From positions 248,001 to 312,000 of the forward strand of contig NZ_SPHO01000004.1 of the NCBI RefSeq assembly GCF_005845215.1: DNA of 64,000 bases. The letters are read 5' to 3'. This DNA comes from Clostridium sp. 1001271st1 H5 (GTDB lineage: Bacteria > Bacillota > Clostridia > Lachnospirales > Lachnospiraceae). Of the stretch, positions 17,027 to 25,223 are shown in pieces. Both the position numbers and the translations under genes were made by a program. Under the pieces are notes generated by a model. The model saw only the letters and a program-made list of their open reading frames with translations, ran no database searches and was not told where the DNA came from. Each line of letters begins with the position of its first letter. The stretch's first letter is position 1.

Positions 17027-18025
17027 TCACTTTAAAAAACCCTTCAGCATCCTGCGGGTATGCCCGTCAAACAGGACCTGGAGCACCAGCCAGAGGATTA
17101 CGGATAACCGAATCCTCCCCTTCAGGCTTCCTTCTGCATCCAGTATCTTTTCATCGAACACGGGATACAGAAAAAGCTGTTTGTGGTAAAATGGATAAAT
17201 AAGGCTGGCTGCCTGCAGCACCTGCCCCGTGGTATAGGGGTCGTCAAACCCAAAGGTGACGCTGCACCTGCCCTTTCCCGGCCAGAGATGCACAAGGAGA
17301 CGTTTGGTCTGCCTGTAAAGAAGCCTTAAGGACGCCTGGTTTTTCTCATCCTCCAGCCACATTTTCTTTTCCTGGGTAAATTCCCTGATTCCCTTAAGCT
17401 TATCACAGATGTTCGCAAAAGAAAACTTAAGTTTTTCCAATATACCCCTGATGGCCTGCCTGATACGGCCTGCAAGGCCTTTTATTTTTCCGGGGATGCC
17501 CGGCCCCTTTTTGTCAGGACCCGGTTCTTCTTCCCCTGTCCTGTTTTCTGTCCGGCCGGCGTCCGCCTCTCCTGCCAGCCCGTCACGGGGCTGTTCCCCG
17601 CCGGGCTGCCCGGCCCCGGACAGGCTATCCGTGCCTGTTTTCCCGTGTTCCTCCCGGACCTTCCTGTAATGCTCCTCATCCTGCTGCAGTTCCTCATACA
17701 GGGACTGTTCCTCATCACCCAATATGGTCTCCAGTCCGTCCTCCAAATCCTGGGCAGCGTCCTTGTCCCGGTTGTGCCACAGCCGGAAACCCAGAACCCT
17801 GAGACTGCACACCAGGCCGCTGCCCTCATAGACAGCCCTGAATGCCAGGATATGGAAGAACCAGGCGGCCTGTACCGACAGCAGGAGCTGTCCGTGATAA
17901 CTTCCTTCTGCCTTATACCTTACAGGGATGAACAGCACTGCCAGCAGAATAGCCAGCAGCAGTCCCAGGACAGCCAGCAGGACAATGCCTATTATCCTCA
18001 ATATCAAAAGCAGAATATGAATCAT
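17027..18025 (-). CDS. DUF2953 membrane protein (YtfI-like)
   Basis: The 332-residue protein has an N-terminal membrane segment (about residues 2-32). A long charged, low-complexity linker rich in Gly, Glu and Pro (about residues 115-180) follows, then a C-terminal DUF2953 block including SVTFGFDDPYTTGQVLQAAS. B. subtilis YtfI is encoded next to ytfJ; its molecular role is unknown, and a part in sporulation is inferred from this linkage. The start overlaps the preceding stop by 4 bp (ATGA), indicating translational coupling. Confidence 0.85.
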   Translation of the reverse strand: MIHILLLILRIIGIVLLAVLGLLLAILLAVLFIPVRYKAEGSYHGQLLLSVQAAWFFHILAFRAVYEGSGLVCSLRVLGFRLWHNRDKDAAQDLEDGLETILGDEEQSLYEELQQDEEHYRKVREEHGKTGTDSLSGAGQPGGEQPRDGLAGEADAGRTENRTGEEEPGPDKKGPGIPGKIKGLAGRIRQAIRGILEKLKFSFANICDKLKGIREFTQEKKMWLEDEKNQASLRLLYRQTKRLLVHLWPGKGRCSVTFGFDDPYTTGQVLQAASLIYPFYHKQLFLYPVFDEKILDAEGSLKGRIRLSVILWLVLQVLFDGHTRRMLKGFLK

Positions 18026-18345
18026 CTTGCCTCCCCCAGGTATGCCATATATGATGTCCAGTCAAAACCATCCGTGTGACGGTACATATCATCCACCATG
18101 GCGCGGACCACCTCACATGCCTCCCTGTAGCCCTCGGCCACGCCTAAAATCAGGAAGTCTTCCGCCTTCCGTTCTTCCTCTGTCAGCAGCATCACGGGCC
18201 GTATGTCAAGTATATGATTCCCACTCTGAGGAAGAGTAATCACATAGGTGTCCGGCATGAGCTTCCTTTCACGGATTCCCATAAGGACCCTGGCCCGGTG
18301 CTGCCCGGCTCTGTCTCCCATATATAGATGCTCCCACCAGCGCAT
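18022..18345 (-). CDS. Hypothetical protein, 107 residues, coupled to the DUF2953 gene
   Basis: No family was recognised. The sequence is a compact, soluble alpha/beta type (DTYVITLPQSGNHILDIRPV, EDFLILGVAEGYREACEVVR) without signal or membrane segments. GAGGGAG lies 8 bp before the ATG. The stop overlaps the DUF2953 start, so it is translated from the same message and may act in the same process, possibly sporulation. Confidence that it is a real gene is good; function is unknown. Confidence 0.75.
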   Translation of the reverse strand: MRWWEHLYMGDRAGQHRARVLMGIRERKLMPDTYVITLPQSGNHILDIRPVMLLTEEERKAEDFLILGVAEGYREACEVVRAMVDDMYRHTDGFDWTSYMAYLGEAR

Positions 18346-18411
18346 TCAATCATCTCCCTCTGTCTGCACGCCGGAGCGTGCCTGACCCAGCTCCCGTCAA
18401 GGCTCAGGACG

Positions 18412-18459
18412 TGTTTGAAAACTGCTTTCCGTCAGATGGCGGGAACGAATTTTCAAACA
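18412..18459. repeat. Hairpin repeat, family 1 (copy 1)
   Basis: TGTTTGAAAA (18412-18421) and TTTTCAAACA (18450-18459) are perfectly inverted, with further partial pairing inside. The minus-strand sequence of 18433-18464 is about 85% identical to 46810-46841, so this is a dispersed repeat rather than a simple terminator. It fills most of the 118-bp gap between the two unknown genes. Confidence 0.7.
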
Positions 18460-18463
18460 GGCC

Positions 18464-19825
18464 CTAATATTCTTCCGGGTCAAAGTTATCCTGTTCCATT
18501 ATCATGCGTATGAGACGCATGGAAATCTCCTTTTCCTTCCCATCGGAACAGCTTCTGAGACTTCCCTCAACATAGAGGCGCACTTCCTCCAGGGAATCGA
18601 AAAAGACCGGCAGCCTGGACAGAATCTTGGACATAACAGCCCTGATAAGGACCTTTGGTTTTCCTTCCCAGGCAGCTGACAGCTCTCCGAAAAAGTGCTC
18701 CAGCTTTCCGGCCATCAGTTCTTCATCCACCTTCGGTTCCGGTCCGCTGTCCGGGCGTTCCAGGGACATAAAGGAGCTGTCCGACATAAGCAGGCCTATC
18801 TTCCGGAGAATTTCCCGGTCCTCATCCATTCCATCCGCCGCGCCATTGACATCTGTCTCCAGGCGCATCCACTGCTCAAAGTAAGCTTCCTGCTTTCCCT
18901 CCAGCATGGACAGCTTATCTGTCAGTTCCTGGGGAATGGCCGTTGCGGCCCCGCCCTCAAAAAGGGCATGCACCGATGACAGCATCCCCTGCAGCAGCCT
19001 TTCCTCCGATACTTCCATCATTGCCCATTTTCTGGAAAGCATAAGCACATACAGGTCATTTATCAAATCCATAAACAGCATCAGTTCCCCTGTGGTATCC
19101 AGGAGAATCTGCCCTGCCCGTTCCATCTCAGCCGTCAGATGCCGGTATTCCTCTGCTGTGACAGCCTTAAAATCCGTGTTCTCAAATTCCCTGAAAATGG
19201 AGTGAAGGTCCTCATACCCTGTCTCCATATCCTCCGGCCGCACCAGCATGGCCTCAGACCGCAGAATATACAGCATATCATCCAGTCCGGAGACCGTTCC
19301 TCCTTTATAGACAGAGAGTCCCTTCTCCACCATGGCAAAAAACTTGTTCCTGGTAAGCCGTATGGGAAGCTGGCCCACCACGGACTGTATCCGCTCATTG
19401 ACCACCATGCCCTGGTCTGTGTCCATGATATAGGTCATGATTTCCGCTGTCCATTCTTCCTCATCAATCCGGACATTTCTGACTCCCATGAGCTGGGGCT
19501 CAAAACGTCCCTCCAGACGGTTCAGCACATATTCATATGCCTGGAACACATCCGTATAAGCGGTATTGGCCTCCATGGCCGAGGCCGTATCAGTTCTCAG
19601 GCAATCCAGTTCATCCAGCTGCGGATCCCCCTTAAGGAAACTCTTCAGCAGTGAATGGTACCTTTTGCCCAGTCCCTCCAGCCTGCCGCTTAAAAGGTCC
19701 CCTTCCAGGATTACCTCATAGTACATATAATAATTCAGGGCCAGCCGCGTATATGCATAGTGGCAGGCCGCTGAAATCTGTTTCTTCATTCGTCTTGATT
19801 CCAAAATCCATTCCTCCAGGAACAT
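18464..19825 (-). CDS. Hypothetical protein, 453 residues
   Basis: I do not recognise this family. The protein is acidic and almost wholly helical, with no signal peptide, membrane segment or Cys cluster. Examples are RMKKQISAACHYAYTRLALN at the N-terminus and ILDTTGELMLFMDLINDLYV in the centre. It starts 32 bp after the cinA stop and precedes the 107-residue, DUF2953 and gerW genes, so it probably sits at the end of a long housekeeping operon or at the start of a spore-related one. A scaffold or structural role is a guess. Confidence 0.75.
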   Translation of the reverse strand: MFLEEWILESRRMKKQISAACHYAYTRLALNYYMYYEVILEGDLLSGRLEGLGKRYHSLLKSFLKGDPQLDELDCLRTDTASAMEANTAYTDVFQAYEYVLNRLEGRFEPQLMGVRNVRIDEEEWTAEIMTYIMDTDQGMVVNERIQSVVGQLPIRLTRNKFFAMVEKGLSVYKGGTVSGLDDMLYILRSEAMLVRPEDMETGYEDLHSIFREFENTDFKAVTAEEYRHLTAEMERAGQILLDTTGELMLFMDLINDLYVLMLSRKWAMMEVSEERLLQGMLSSVHALFEGGAATAIPQELTDKLSMLEGKQEAYFEQWMRLETDVNGAADGMDEDREILRKIGLLMSDSSFMSLERPDSGPEPKVDEELMAGKLEHFFGELSAAWEGKPKVLIRAVMSKILSRLPVFFDSLEEVRLYVEGSLRSCSDGKEKEISMRLIRMIMEQDNFDPEEY

Positions 19826-19857
19826 TTTTTCACGAAATACATGGTTTTACCGGATGC

Positions 19858-21102
19858 CTAATGCTTACCCAGCAGACACAGGCGCGCCAGGTCCAGCGCC
19901 TTCATCATGGCCTGTTCCCGTACCTTTTCGCGGTTGCCCTTAAACTGGTACCTTCTGACACAGGTATCTCCCCTCAGACAGCAGGCCATATACACCAGAC
20001 CCACAGGCTTTTCCTCCGTACCGCCGTCAGGCCCCGCTATGCCCGTGGTGGCCACGCACAGGTCCGTACCGCTGGCCCGTACTCCGCCCTCGGCCATCTC
20101 CCTGGCTGTCTCCCCGCTGACAGCGCCATGGGCCTTTAAGGTGTCCTCCCTGACTCCCAGAAGGCGCATCTTGGCCTCATTGGAATATGTCACCATACCT
20201 TCCATGAATACATCGGACACGCCCGGCACATTCACCATTCTGGCCGCTATCATGCCTCCGGTGCAGGACTCGGCAGTACACATGGTCAGATGATTTCGTT
20301 TCAGCAAATCAGCCACCGCCATCTCCAGGCTTACCTGTTCATCCGTGGTGTAGACAGCTTCCTTAAAACGGTTTTCTATCTCCCTCTCCACAGGCGCAAT
20401 GAGAGCCAGCCCTTCTTCACGGCTTGACGCCCTGGCGGTAATCCTCAAATGGACCTCTGCCGTCTTGGCATAGGTGGCAATCGTGGGATTGGTCTGGGCA
20501 TCAATCAGGTCCAGGAGCATATCCTCCACCTGGCTCTCCCCATAGCCGCATATCTTCACCATACTGGATACCAGCACTGCATTCTGCTTTTTCTGGAGAT
20601 AAGGGAACACCTGGCCGTTGAACATGGGATACAGCTCATTGGGAGGTCCGGGCAGCAGGATGGCTGTCTTGCCGTCCTTTTCCAGAATCAGGCCGGGAGC
20701 CATGCCGTTTGCATTGTCCAGCACCCTGGCACCCCGGGGCACCGTGGCCATCTTCCAGTTATTTTCCGGAATATCCCTGTAAATATTATTACGGAAGAAT
20801 TCCATCAGATGCTCCCTGGTATGGGCATCCTCCACCAAAGGCATCCCGAAGGCATCTGCGCAGACCTCCTTGGTCAAATCATCCTCCGTAGGGCCCAGTC
20901 CTCCTGTCAGAATGAGAATGTCGGAACGGGAAAGCCCCTGGCGCACCACGGACATCATCCTGTCGTAATTATCCCCCACCGTGACCTGGAAAAACAGGTC
21001 AAATCCAAGCATGGCGCATTTCTCCGCCAAAAACCGGGTATTGCTGTTCACAATATTCCCCATAAGAATCTCAGTCCCCACGGATATGAGCTCCACTGTC
21101 AT
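19858..21102 (-). CDS. cinA: CinA: nicotinamide-nucleotide amidohydrolase
   Basis: The 414-residue protein has the two-domain layout. An N-terminal MoCF-like domain (ELISVGTEILMGNIVNSNTR, LTGGLGPTEDDLTKE) is followed by a C-terminal deamidase domain from about residue 255 (TAESCTGGMIAARMVNVPG). CinA acts in NAD recycling by deamidating NMN and hydrolysing ADP-ribose; in naturally competent species it is also competence-linked. GGGAGG lies 8 bp before the ATG. One base separates it from the pgsA stop. The pgsA-cinA order is common in Firmicutes. Confidence 0.95.
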   Translation of the reverse strand: MTVELISVGTEILMGNIVNSNTRFLAEKCAMLGFDLFFQVTVGDNYDRMMSVVRQGLSRSDILILTGGLGPTEDDLTKEVCADAFGMPLVEDAHTREHLMEFFRNNIYRDIPENNWKMATVPRGARVLDNANGMAPGLILEKDGKTAILLPGPPNELYPMFNGQVFPYLQKKQNAVLVSSMVKICGYGESQVEDMLLDLIDAQTNPTIATYAKTAEVHLRITARASSREEGLALIAPVEREIENRFKEAVYTTDEQVSLEMAVADLLKRNHLTMCTAESCTGGMIAARMVNVPGVSDVFMEGMVTYSNEAKMRLLGVREDTLKAHGAVSGETAREMAEGGVRASGTDLCVATTGIAGPDGGTEEKPVGLVYMACCLRGDTCVRRYQFKGNREKVREQAMMKALDLARLCLLGKH

Positions 21103-21103
21103 G

Positions 21104-21649
21104 CTACATGCCTCCCTCTGTCAGGATTTTAATATTCTTTGCCACATAATCCACCAGGGATATGATGGTCAGGGCCACTGCAATGACAACCACAATATTG
21201 GTTACCAGCCTCAGGGCCGGAATATTGAAAATCAGCAGAATGACAGCCGTCATCTGGAATGTGGTCTTAAATTTGCCCCAGTAGCTGGCCGCAATGACAA
21301 CGCCGTTGTCTGCTGCCACCAGACGGAATCCGCTGATGATAAACTCACGGCTGATAATAATAATGACCACCCATGCAGGGAGCTGCCCCAGCTCAATGAG
21401 GCAAATCAGCGCAGAGCAAACCAGCAGCTTGTCTGCCAGCGGGTCCATGAATTTTCCAAAATTGGTCACCAGATTGTATTTCCTGGCAATCTTGCCGTCA
21501 AACAGGTCCGTAAGGCTGGCCACAATGAACAGCACATTGGCAACAATACGCATGGTATAGTTATTGCCGTGGTCAAACAGCAGGGCCGCAACAAAAAACG
21601 GAATCAAACACACTCTTATAATCGTCAGTTTATTGGGCAGATTCATCAT
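21104..21649 (-). CDS. pgsA: CDP-diacylglycerol-glycerol-3-phosphate 3-phosphatidyltransferase
   Basis: PgsA makes phosphatidylglycerol-phosphate from CDP-diacylglycerol and glycerol-3-phosphate in the membrane, the committed step to phosphatidylglycerol and cardiolipin. The 181-residue protein has several membrane segments. It also has the CDP-alcohol phosphotransferase signature, with DGKIAR and GKFMDPLAD supplying the four metal-binding Asp residues (about residues 46-70). Its start overlaps the end of rimO by 20 bp, and two consecutive ATG codons are available. Confidence 0.95.
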   Translation of the reverse strand: MMNLPNKLTIIRVCLIPFFVAALLFDHGNNYTMRIVANVLFIVASLTDLFDGKIARKYNLVTNFGKFMDPLADKLLVCSALICLIELGQLPAWVVIIIISREFIISGFRLVAADNGVVIAASYWGKFKTTFQMTAVILLIFNIPALRLVTNIVVVIAVALTIISLVDYVAKNIKILTEGGM

Positions 21650-22985
21650 ACACCTCTCCTATCAAATCATATTCAGCGGCTCCTGTTACCTTAACCCTCA
21701 CAAAGTCGCCTGACATCAGTTCCACATCCCCGTTCACAAATATCAGACCGTCCACATTCGGCGCATCCATGTAAGTCCTTCCCACATAGGCGGGCTCGTC
21801 CACCACCTTTCCTTCTATGAGAACCGTAAGCACCCTGCCCACCATATTCTCACAGTGTTCAAACGCAATGTCCTGCTGCAGCTCCATGATTTCGTCCCTG
21901 CGCTCCTCCTTCACCTTCTCCGGCACCTGGTCCGGATAGGAACAGGCAGGCGTGTCCTCCTCGGCAGAATAAGCAAATACGCCCAGGCGCTCAAACTCCA
22001 TCTCATTGACAAAATCCATCAGCTCCTCATGGTCGCTCTCAGTCTCTCCGGGAAAGCCTGAAATCAGGGTGGTCCTGATGGCAATATCCGGAATCTCCTG
22101 CCTGAGTTTTCCGATGCGCTCCGTCAGTTCCTCCTTGTTGGTCCTGCGTCCCATACGCTTAAGAATCCGGTCACTTGCATGCTGGATGGGAATATCCAGG
22201 TAATGGCACACCTTTTCCTCTGTCCGTATGGTCTCTATGAGCTCGTCCGTGATTTCCTCCGGATAGCAGTACTGAATGCGTATCCAGTAAATACCGGGAA
22301 TCTTTGCCAGCTCCTTTAAAAGCCTTGGAAGACATTTCTCCCCGTATAAGTCTTTGCCGTAAAGGGTGGTTTCCTGGGCCACCAGAATCAGCTCCTTCAC
22401 GCCTGCCTCCGCCAGCTGCCTGGCCTCCTCCACCAGCTGTTCCATGGGAACGCTGCGGTAGGGCCCCCTTAAATAGGGAATGATACAGTAAGTACAGCGC
22501 TTGTCACAGCCCTCCGCGATTTTAAGGAAAGCGTAATGGCCGCCGGTGGTGACCACGCGCCTGGCCTCCACCTGGGGAAGCTCGCTTAAATCGTGGAAAC
22601 AGGAAAGATGGGTGCCTGACCTGCCCTCCAGCACCTGCTCCAGCACCTTTGCCACCTCCTCATAGGAGGTGGTCCCAAGGATGGCGTCCACCTCAGGTAT
22701 CTCATCCAGAATCTCCTGCTTATATCTCTGGGCCAGGCATCCTGCAACCAGAAGGGCCTTTAAATTTCCTTCCTCCTTATAACGGGCCATGTCCAGGATG
22801 GTGTTGACGCTCTCCTCCTTGGCATCGCCGATAAAACAGCAGGTATTGACCAGTATCACATCCGCCTCTGTCTCGTCGTCCGTAAAAATAACGCCCCGGC
22901 CGTTTAACAGCCCCAGCATCTTCTCTGTATCCACCAGATTCTTATCGCATCCCAGGGATACGCAAAATAACTTGATATTCTCCAT
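21630..22985 (-). CDS. rimO: Ribosomal protein uS12 (Asp) methylthiotransferase RimO
   Basis: RimO is a radical-SAM enzyme with two 4Fe-4S clusters that adds a methylthio group to a conserved Asp of ribosomal protein uS12. The 451-residue protein has the N-terminal UPF0004 domain (VSLGCDKNLVDTEKML), the radical-SAM CxxxCxxC motif in CDKRCTYCIIPYLRG at about residue 150, and a C-terminal TRAM domain. The CDKNLVD motif favours RimO over MiaB; a separate miaB lies at 55140. The ATG at 22985 has AGGAGT 9 bp upstream. Confidence 0.95.
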   Translation of the reverse strand: MENIKLFCVSLGCDKNLVDTEKMLGLLNGRGVIFTDDETEADVILVNTCCFIGDAKEESVNTILDMARYKEEGNLKALLVAGCLAQRYKQEILDEIPEVDAILGTTSYEEVAKVLEQVLEGRSGTHLSCFHDLSELPQVEARRVVTTGGHYAFLKIAEGCDKRCTYCIIPYLRGPYRSVPMEQLVEEARQLAEAGVKELILVAQETTLYGKDLYGEKCLPRLLKELAKIPGIYWIRIQYCYPEEITDELIETIRTEEKVCHYLDIPIQHASDRILKRMGRRTNKEELTERIGKLRQEIPDIAIRTTLISGFPGETESDHEELMDFVNEMEFERLGVFAYSAEEDTPACSYPDQVPEKVKEERRDEIMELQQDIAFEHCENMVGRVLTVLIEGKVVDEPAYVGRTYMDAPNVDGLIFVNGDVELMSGDFVRVKVTGAAEYDLIGEVYDESAQ

Positions 22986-23081
22986 ATGAAAATGACTCCT
23001 AATGAACATTTAAGCCATCTCTGTCCGGGCAGCACCGGGAATGACCCAGAATGCTTCCCTGTACAGGAGACGGCTTATGAT

Positions 23082-23345
23082 TTATGCGTTCTGCTCTTCC
23101 TCTTCCGTTGTCTCTTCCTCCGGAAGGATTTTTACCTTCTGGTGATACAGTTCATCGATGGCAATGGACAGCGGCTTTTTTCCTGCTGCTCCGGCAACCA
23201 TGGGGTCCTCCCCTGCTATGAGCTGTCTGGCGCGCCTGGACGCCGCGATAACAATGGAATAACGGCTCTGTACCACCGGCTGCTCTCCGGGCTCAATATC
23301 GCTGTTTACTACGTTGATTAAATCGGTGTATGATGGATGTAACAT
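23082..23345 (-). CDS. rpoZ: RNA polymerase omega subunit
   Basis: Omega is a small subunit that helps beta' fold and join RNA polymerase. The 87-residue product has the typical N-terminal block MLHPSYTDLINVV, SRYSIVIAASRRARQLIAG, and the C-terminal KPLSIAIDELYHQKVKI. The ATG at 23345 is preceded by AAAGGGGA at suitable distance; an earlier in-frame start lies before this ribosome site. The order yicC-gmk-rpoZ is standard for Firmicutes. Confidence 0.95.
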   Translation of the reverse strand: MLHPSYTDLINVVNSDIEPGEQPVVQSRYSIVIAASRRARQLIAGEDPMVAGAAGKKPLSIAIDELYHQKVKILPEEETTEEEEQNA

Positions 23346-23389
23346 ATTACATTCCCCTTTCAAATTGTTATATGATTGTTAGAATTATT

Positions 23390-24022
23390 TTACTGTCTGT
23401 CATCCAGGTGATAAAGCTCCTCCCGCATCCTGCTCAGGAAATCCAGATGATAGCAGGTCTTACTGTGCTGCAGCGTAATGAGCTGATGCATCTGCTCCAC
23501 ACATGCGTCAATCTCGTCGTTAATCAGCAGGTAATCATAGGCCTCCATGCCCGACGCCTCCTCAGCCGCACGGCGGAGCCTGGCGTTGATAACCTCGATG
23601 GTCTCTGTGCCCCTGCCCACCAGACGGCGGCGCAGCTCCTGGGCGCTGGGCGGTGTGACGAAAATCAGCAGCGCATCAGGAAAGCGCTTCTTCACCTTAT
23701 GGGCGCCCTGAATCTCAATCTCCAGAATCACGTCCTTTCCCTCTGCCATCTTCTTCTCCACATAGTCCCTGGGCGTACCGTAGTAATGGTTCACGTACTG
23801 CGCGTACTCCACCAGACGCCCTTCCTCTATCATCTGCTGAAAATATTCCCTGCTGACGAAGAAATAATCCTCCCCGTCCTTTTCACCTTCCCTGGGCTGC
23901 CTTGTGGTGGCGGATACGGACAATGCATAATTGTCATACCGCTTTAGCAGCTCCTTCATGAGTGTTCCCTTTCCTGCTCCGGAGAATCCGGATACTACCA
24001 CTAAAATTCCCTGCTGGTTCAT
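23390..24022 (-). CDS. gmk: Guanylate kinase
   Basis: Gmk phosphorylates GMP or dGMP to the diphosphate with ATP, in purine nucleotide synthesis. The 210-residue protein has the P-loop GFSGAGKGTLMKELL at residues 11-25 and the GMP-binding region SATTRQPREGEKDGEDYFFV. It is of normal length. The ATG at 24022 has GGGAG 8 bp upstream. It lies between yicC and rpoZ; the remA gene often found before gmk is absent here. Confidence 0.96.
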   Translation of the reverse strand: MNQQGILVVVSGFSGAGKGTLMKELLKRYDNYALSVSATTRQPREGEKDGEDYFFVSREYFQQMIEEGRLVEYAQYVNHYYGTPRDYVEKKMAEGKDVILEIEIQGAHKVKKRFPDALLIFVTPPSAQELRRRLVGRGTETIEVINARLRRAAEEASGMEAYDYLLINDEIDACVEQMHQLITLQHSKTCYHLDFLSRMREELYHLDDRQ

Positions 24023-24051
24023 GGTATGCTCTCCCTGACTTTTCAATGTAC

Positions 24052-24930
24052 TTATTCGATATTCTGTATCTGCTCCCTAACCTTCTCAATCTCGGTCTTC
24101 AGGGCAATGGCCTTGTCCGAGATGGACAGGTCCGTGGACTTGGACAGAATGGTATTAGCCTCCCGGTTCATCTCCTGGGCAATGAAGTCCAGCTTGCGTC
24201 CAACGCTCTCCCCGCTTAAAAGCTCATTCCTGGTATTGTGTATATGGCTTCTGAGGCGCACTGTCTCCTCATCAACGCATATCTTATCCGCATAGATGGT
24301 AACCTCGGCCGCGATACGGCTCTCCTCCATGGCTGTGCTGCTTAAAAGCTCCTTTACCTTGTCCTCCAGCCGGTTCCTGTACTCTGCCAAAATCTGCGGG
24401 GAACGCTCTTCGATGAAATCCACCAGCGTCTCCATATAGTCCAGCTTGCCCAGCAGGTCCTTCTTAAGATGTTCTCCCTCAATCTCCCTGGACTCCACAA
24501 ACTTGACAGCGGCCTCCTCCAGGGCTCCGGAAAGGATTTCCCACAAATGCTCCTCATCGTCCGGCACCTGTTCCATGGTAAGCACCTCCGGAAACTTGGC
24601 CAGGGCCGACACCTTCACATCGTTCTGGATTCCAAACTCATCCGACATCCTGTTAAAGTACTCCATATATTCAGCAGCCAGCGCCCGGTTGTACTTAAGA
24701 CACATGTTGCCTTCTGTGTAATCCTCATAGTTGATGAATAAATCCACTTTTCCCCTCTGGATATATTTCTTAAGGAATGTCCGGATGGAAGCCTCAAAAT
24801 AATTGAACTTCTTGGGCATCTTAATACTCAAATCCAGATATCTGTGATTTACGGCTTTCATCTCGACAGAAATCTTGTACTCGTCCGTCACATTTTCGCA
24901 TCTGCCGAAACCAGTCATGCTTTTTAACAT
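24052..24930 (-). CDS. yicC: YicC-family endoribonuclease
   Basis: The 292-residue protein starts with the family hallmark MLKSMTGFGRCE and ends with the conserved ALKTEIEKVREQIQNIE. E. coli YicC is reported as an endoribonuclease and adaptor in RNA decay; the B. subtilis relative is YloC. The ATG at 24930 (AGAGG about 8 bp upstream) opens the yicC-gmk-rpoZ-rimO-pgsA-cinA run, behind a sigma-A promoter at 24972-25000. Confidence 0.93.
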   Translation of the reverse strand: MLKSMTGFGRCENVTDEYKISVEMKAVNHRYLDLSIKMPKKFNYFEASIRTFLKKYIQRGKVDLFINYEDYTEGNMCLKYNRALAAEYMEYFNRMSDEFGIQNDVKVSALAKFPEVLTMEQVPDDEEHLWEILSGALEEAAVKFVESREIEGEHLKKDLLGKLDYMETLVDFIEERSPQILAEYRNRLEDKVKELLSSTAMEESRIAAEVTIYADKICVDEETVRLRSHIHNTRNELLSGESVGRKLDFIAQEMNREANTILSKSTDLSISDKAIALKTEIEKVREQIQNIE

Positions 24931-24971
24931 AACGAATGCCTCTCTTTCGCTTTTATCCATAGTTAGTTAGT

Positions 24972-25000
24972 ATTATAATTCATCTGGTGAATCAAGTCAA
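24972..25000 (-). promoter_or_regulatory. Promoter of the yicC-gmk-rpoZ run
   Basis: On the minus strand TTGACT (24995-25000) and TATAAT (24972-24977) are 17 bp apart, 41 bp before the yicC start. This is a near-consensus sigma-A promoter in the divergent region shared with rqcH. Confidence 0.8.
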
Positions 25001-25223
25001 CAAATTGTTCAACAAAGCAATTTTCCCACAGGATGTATGAACCGTTACTTTTCTCAAAGAAGCACCACGGCCTTTTCTATTCCTTCAATTTATGGTATTC
25101 TTATATTCAGCGGCCCCGGCGCCCGGACATGCCATGGACTGGGAAATCCTTTCTTTCAGCCCCATCCCCATTTATACGGCGTTTCCAGCGTTAATACAGG
25201 CCCGACAGGAGTGTATATATCAT

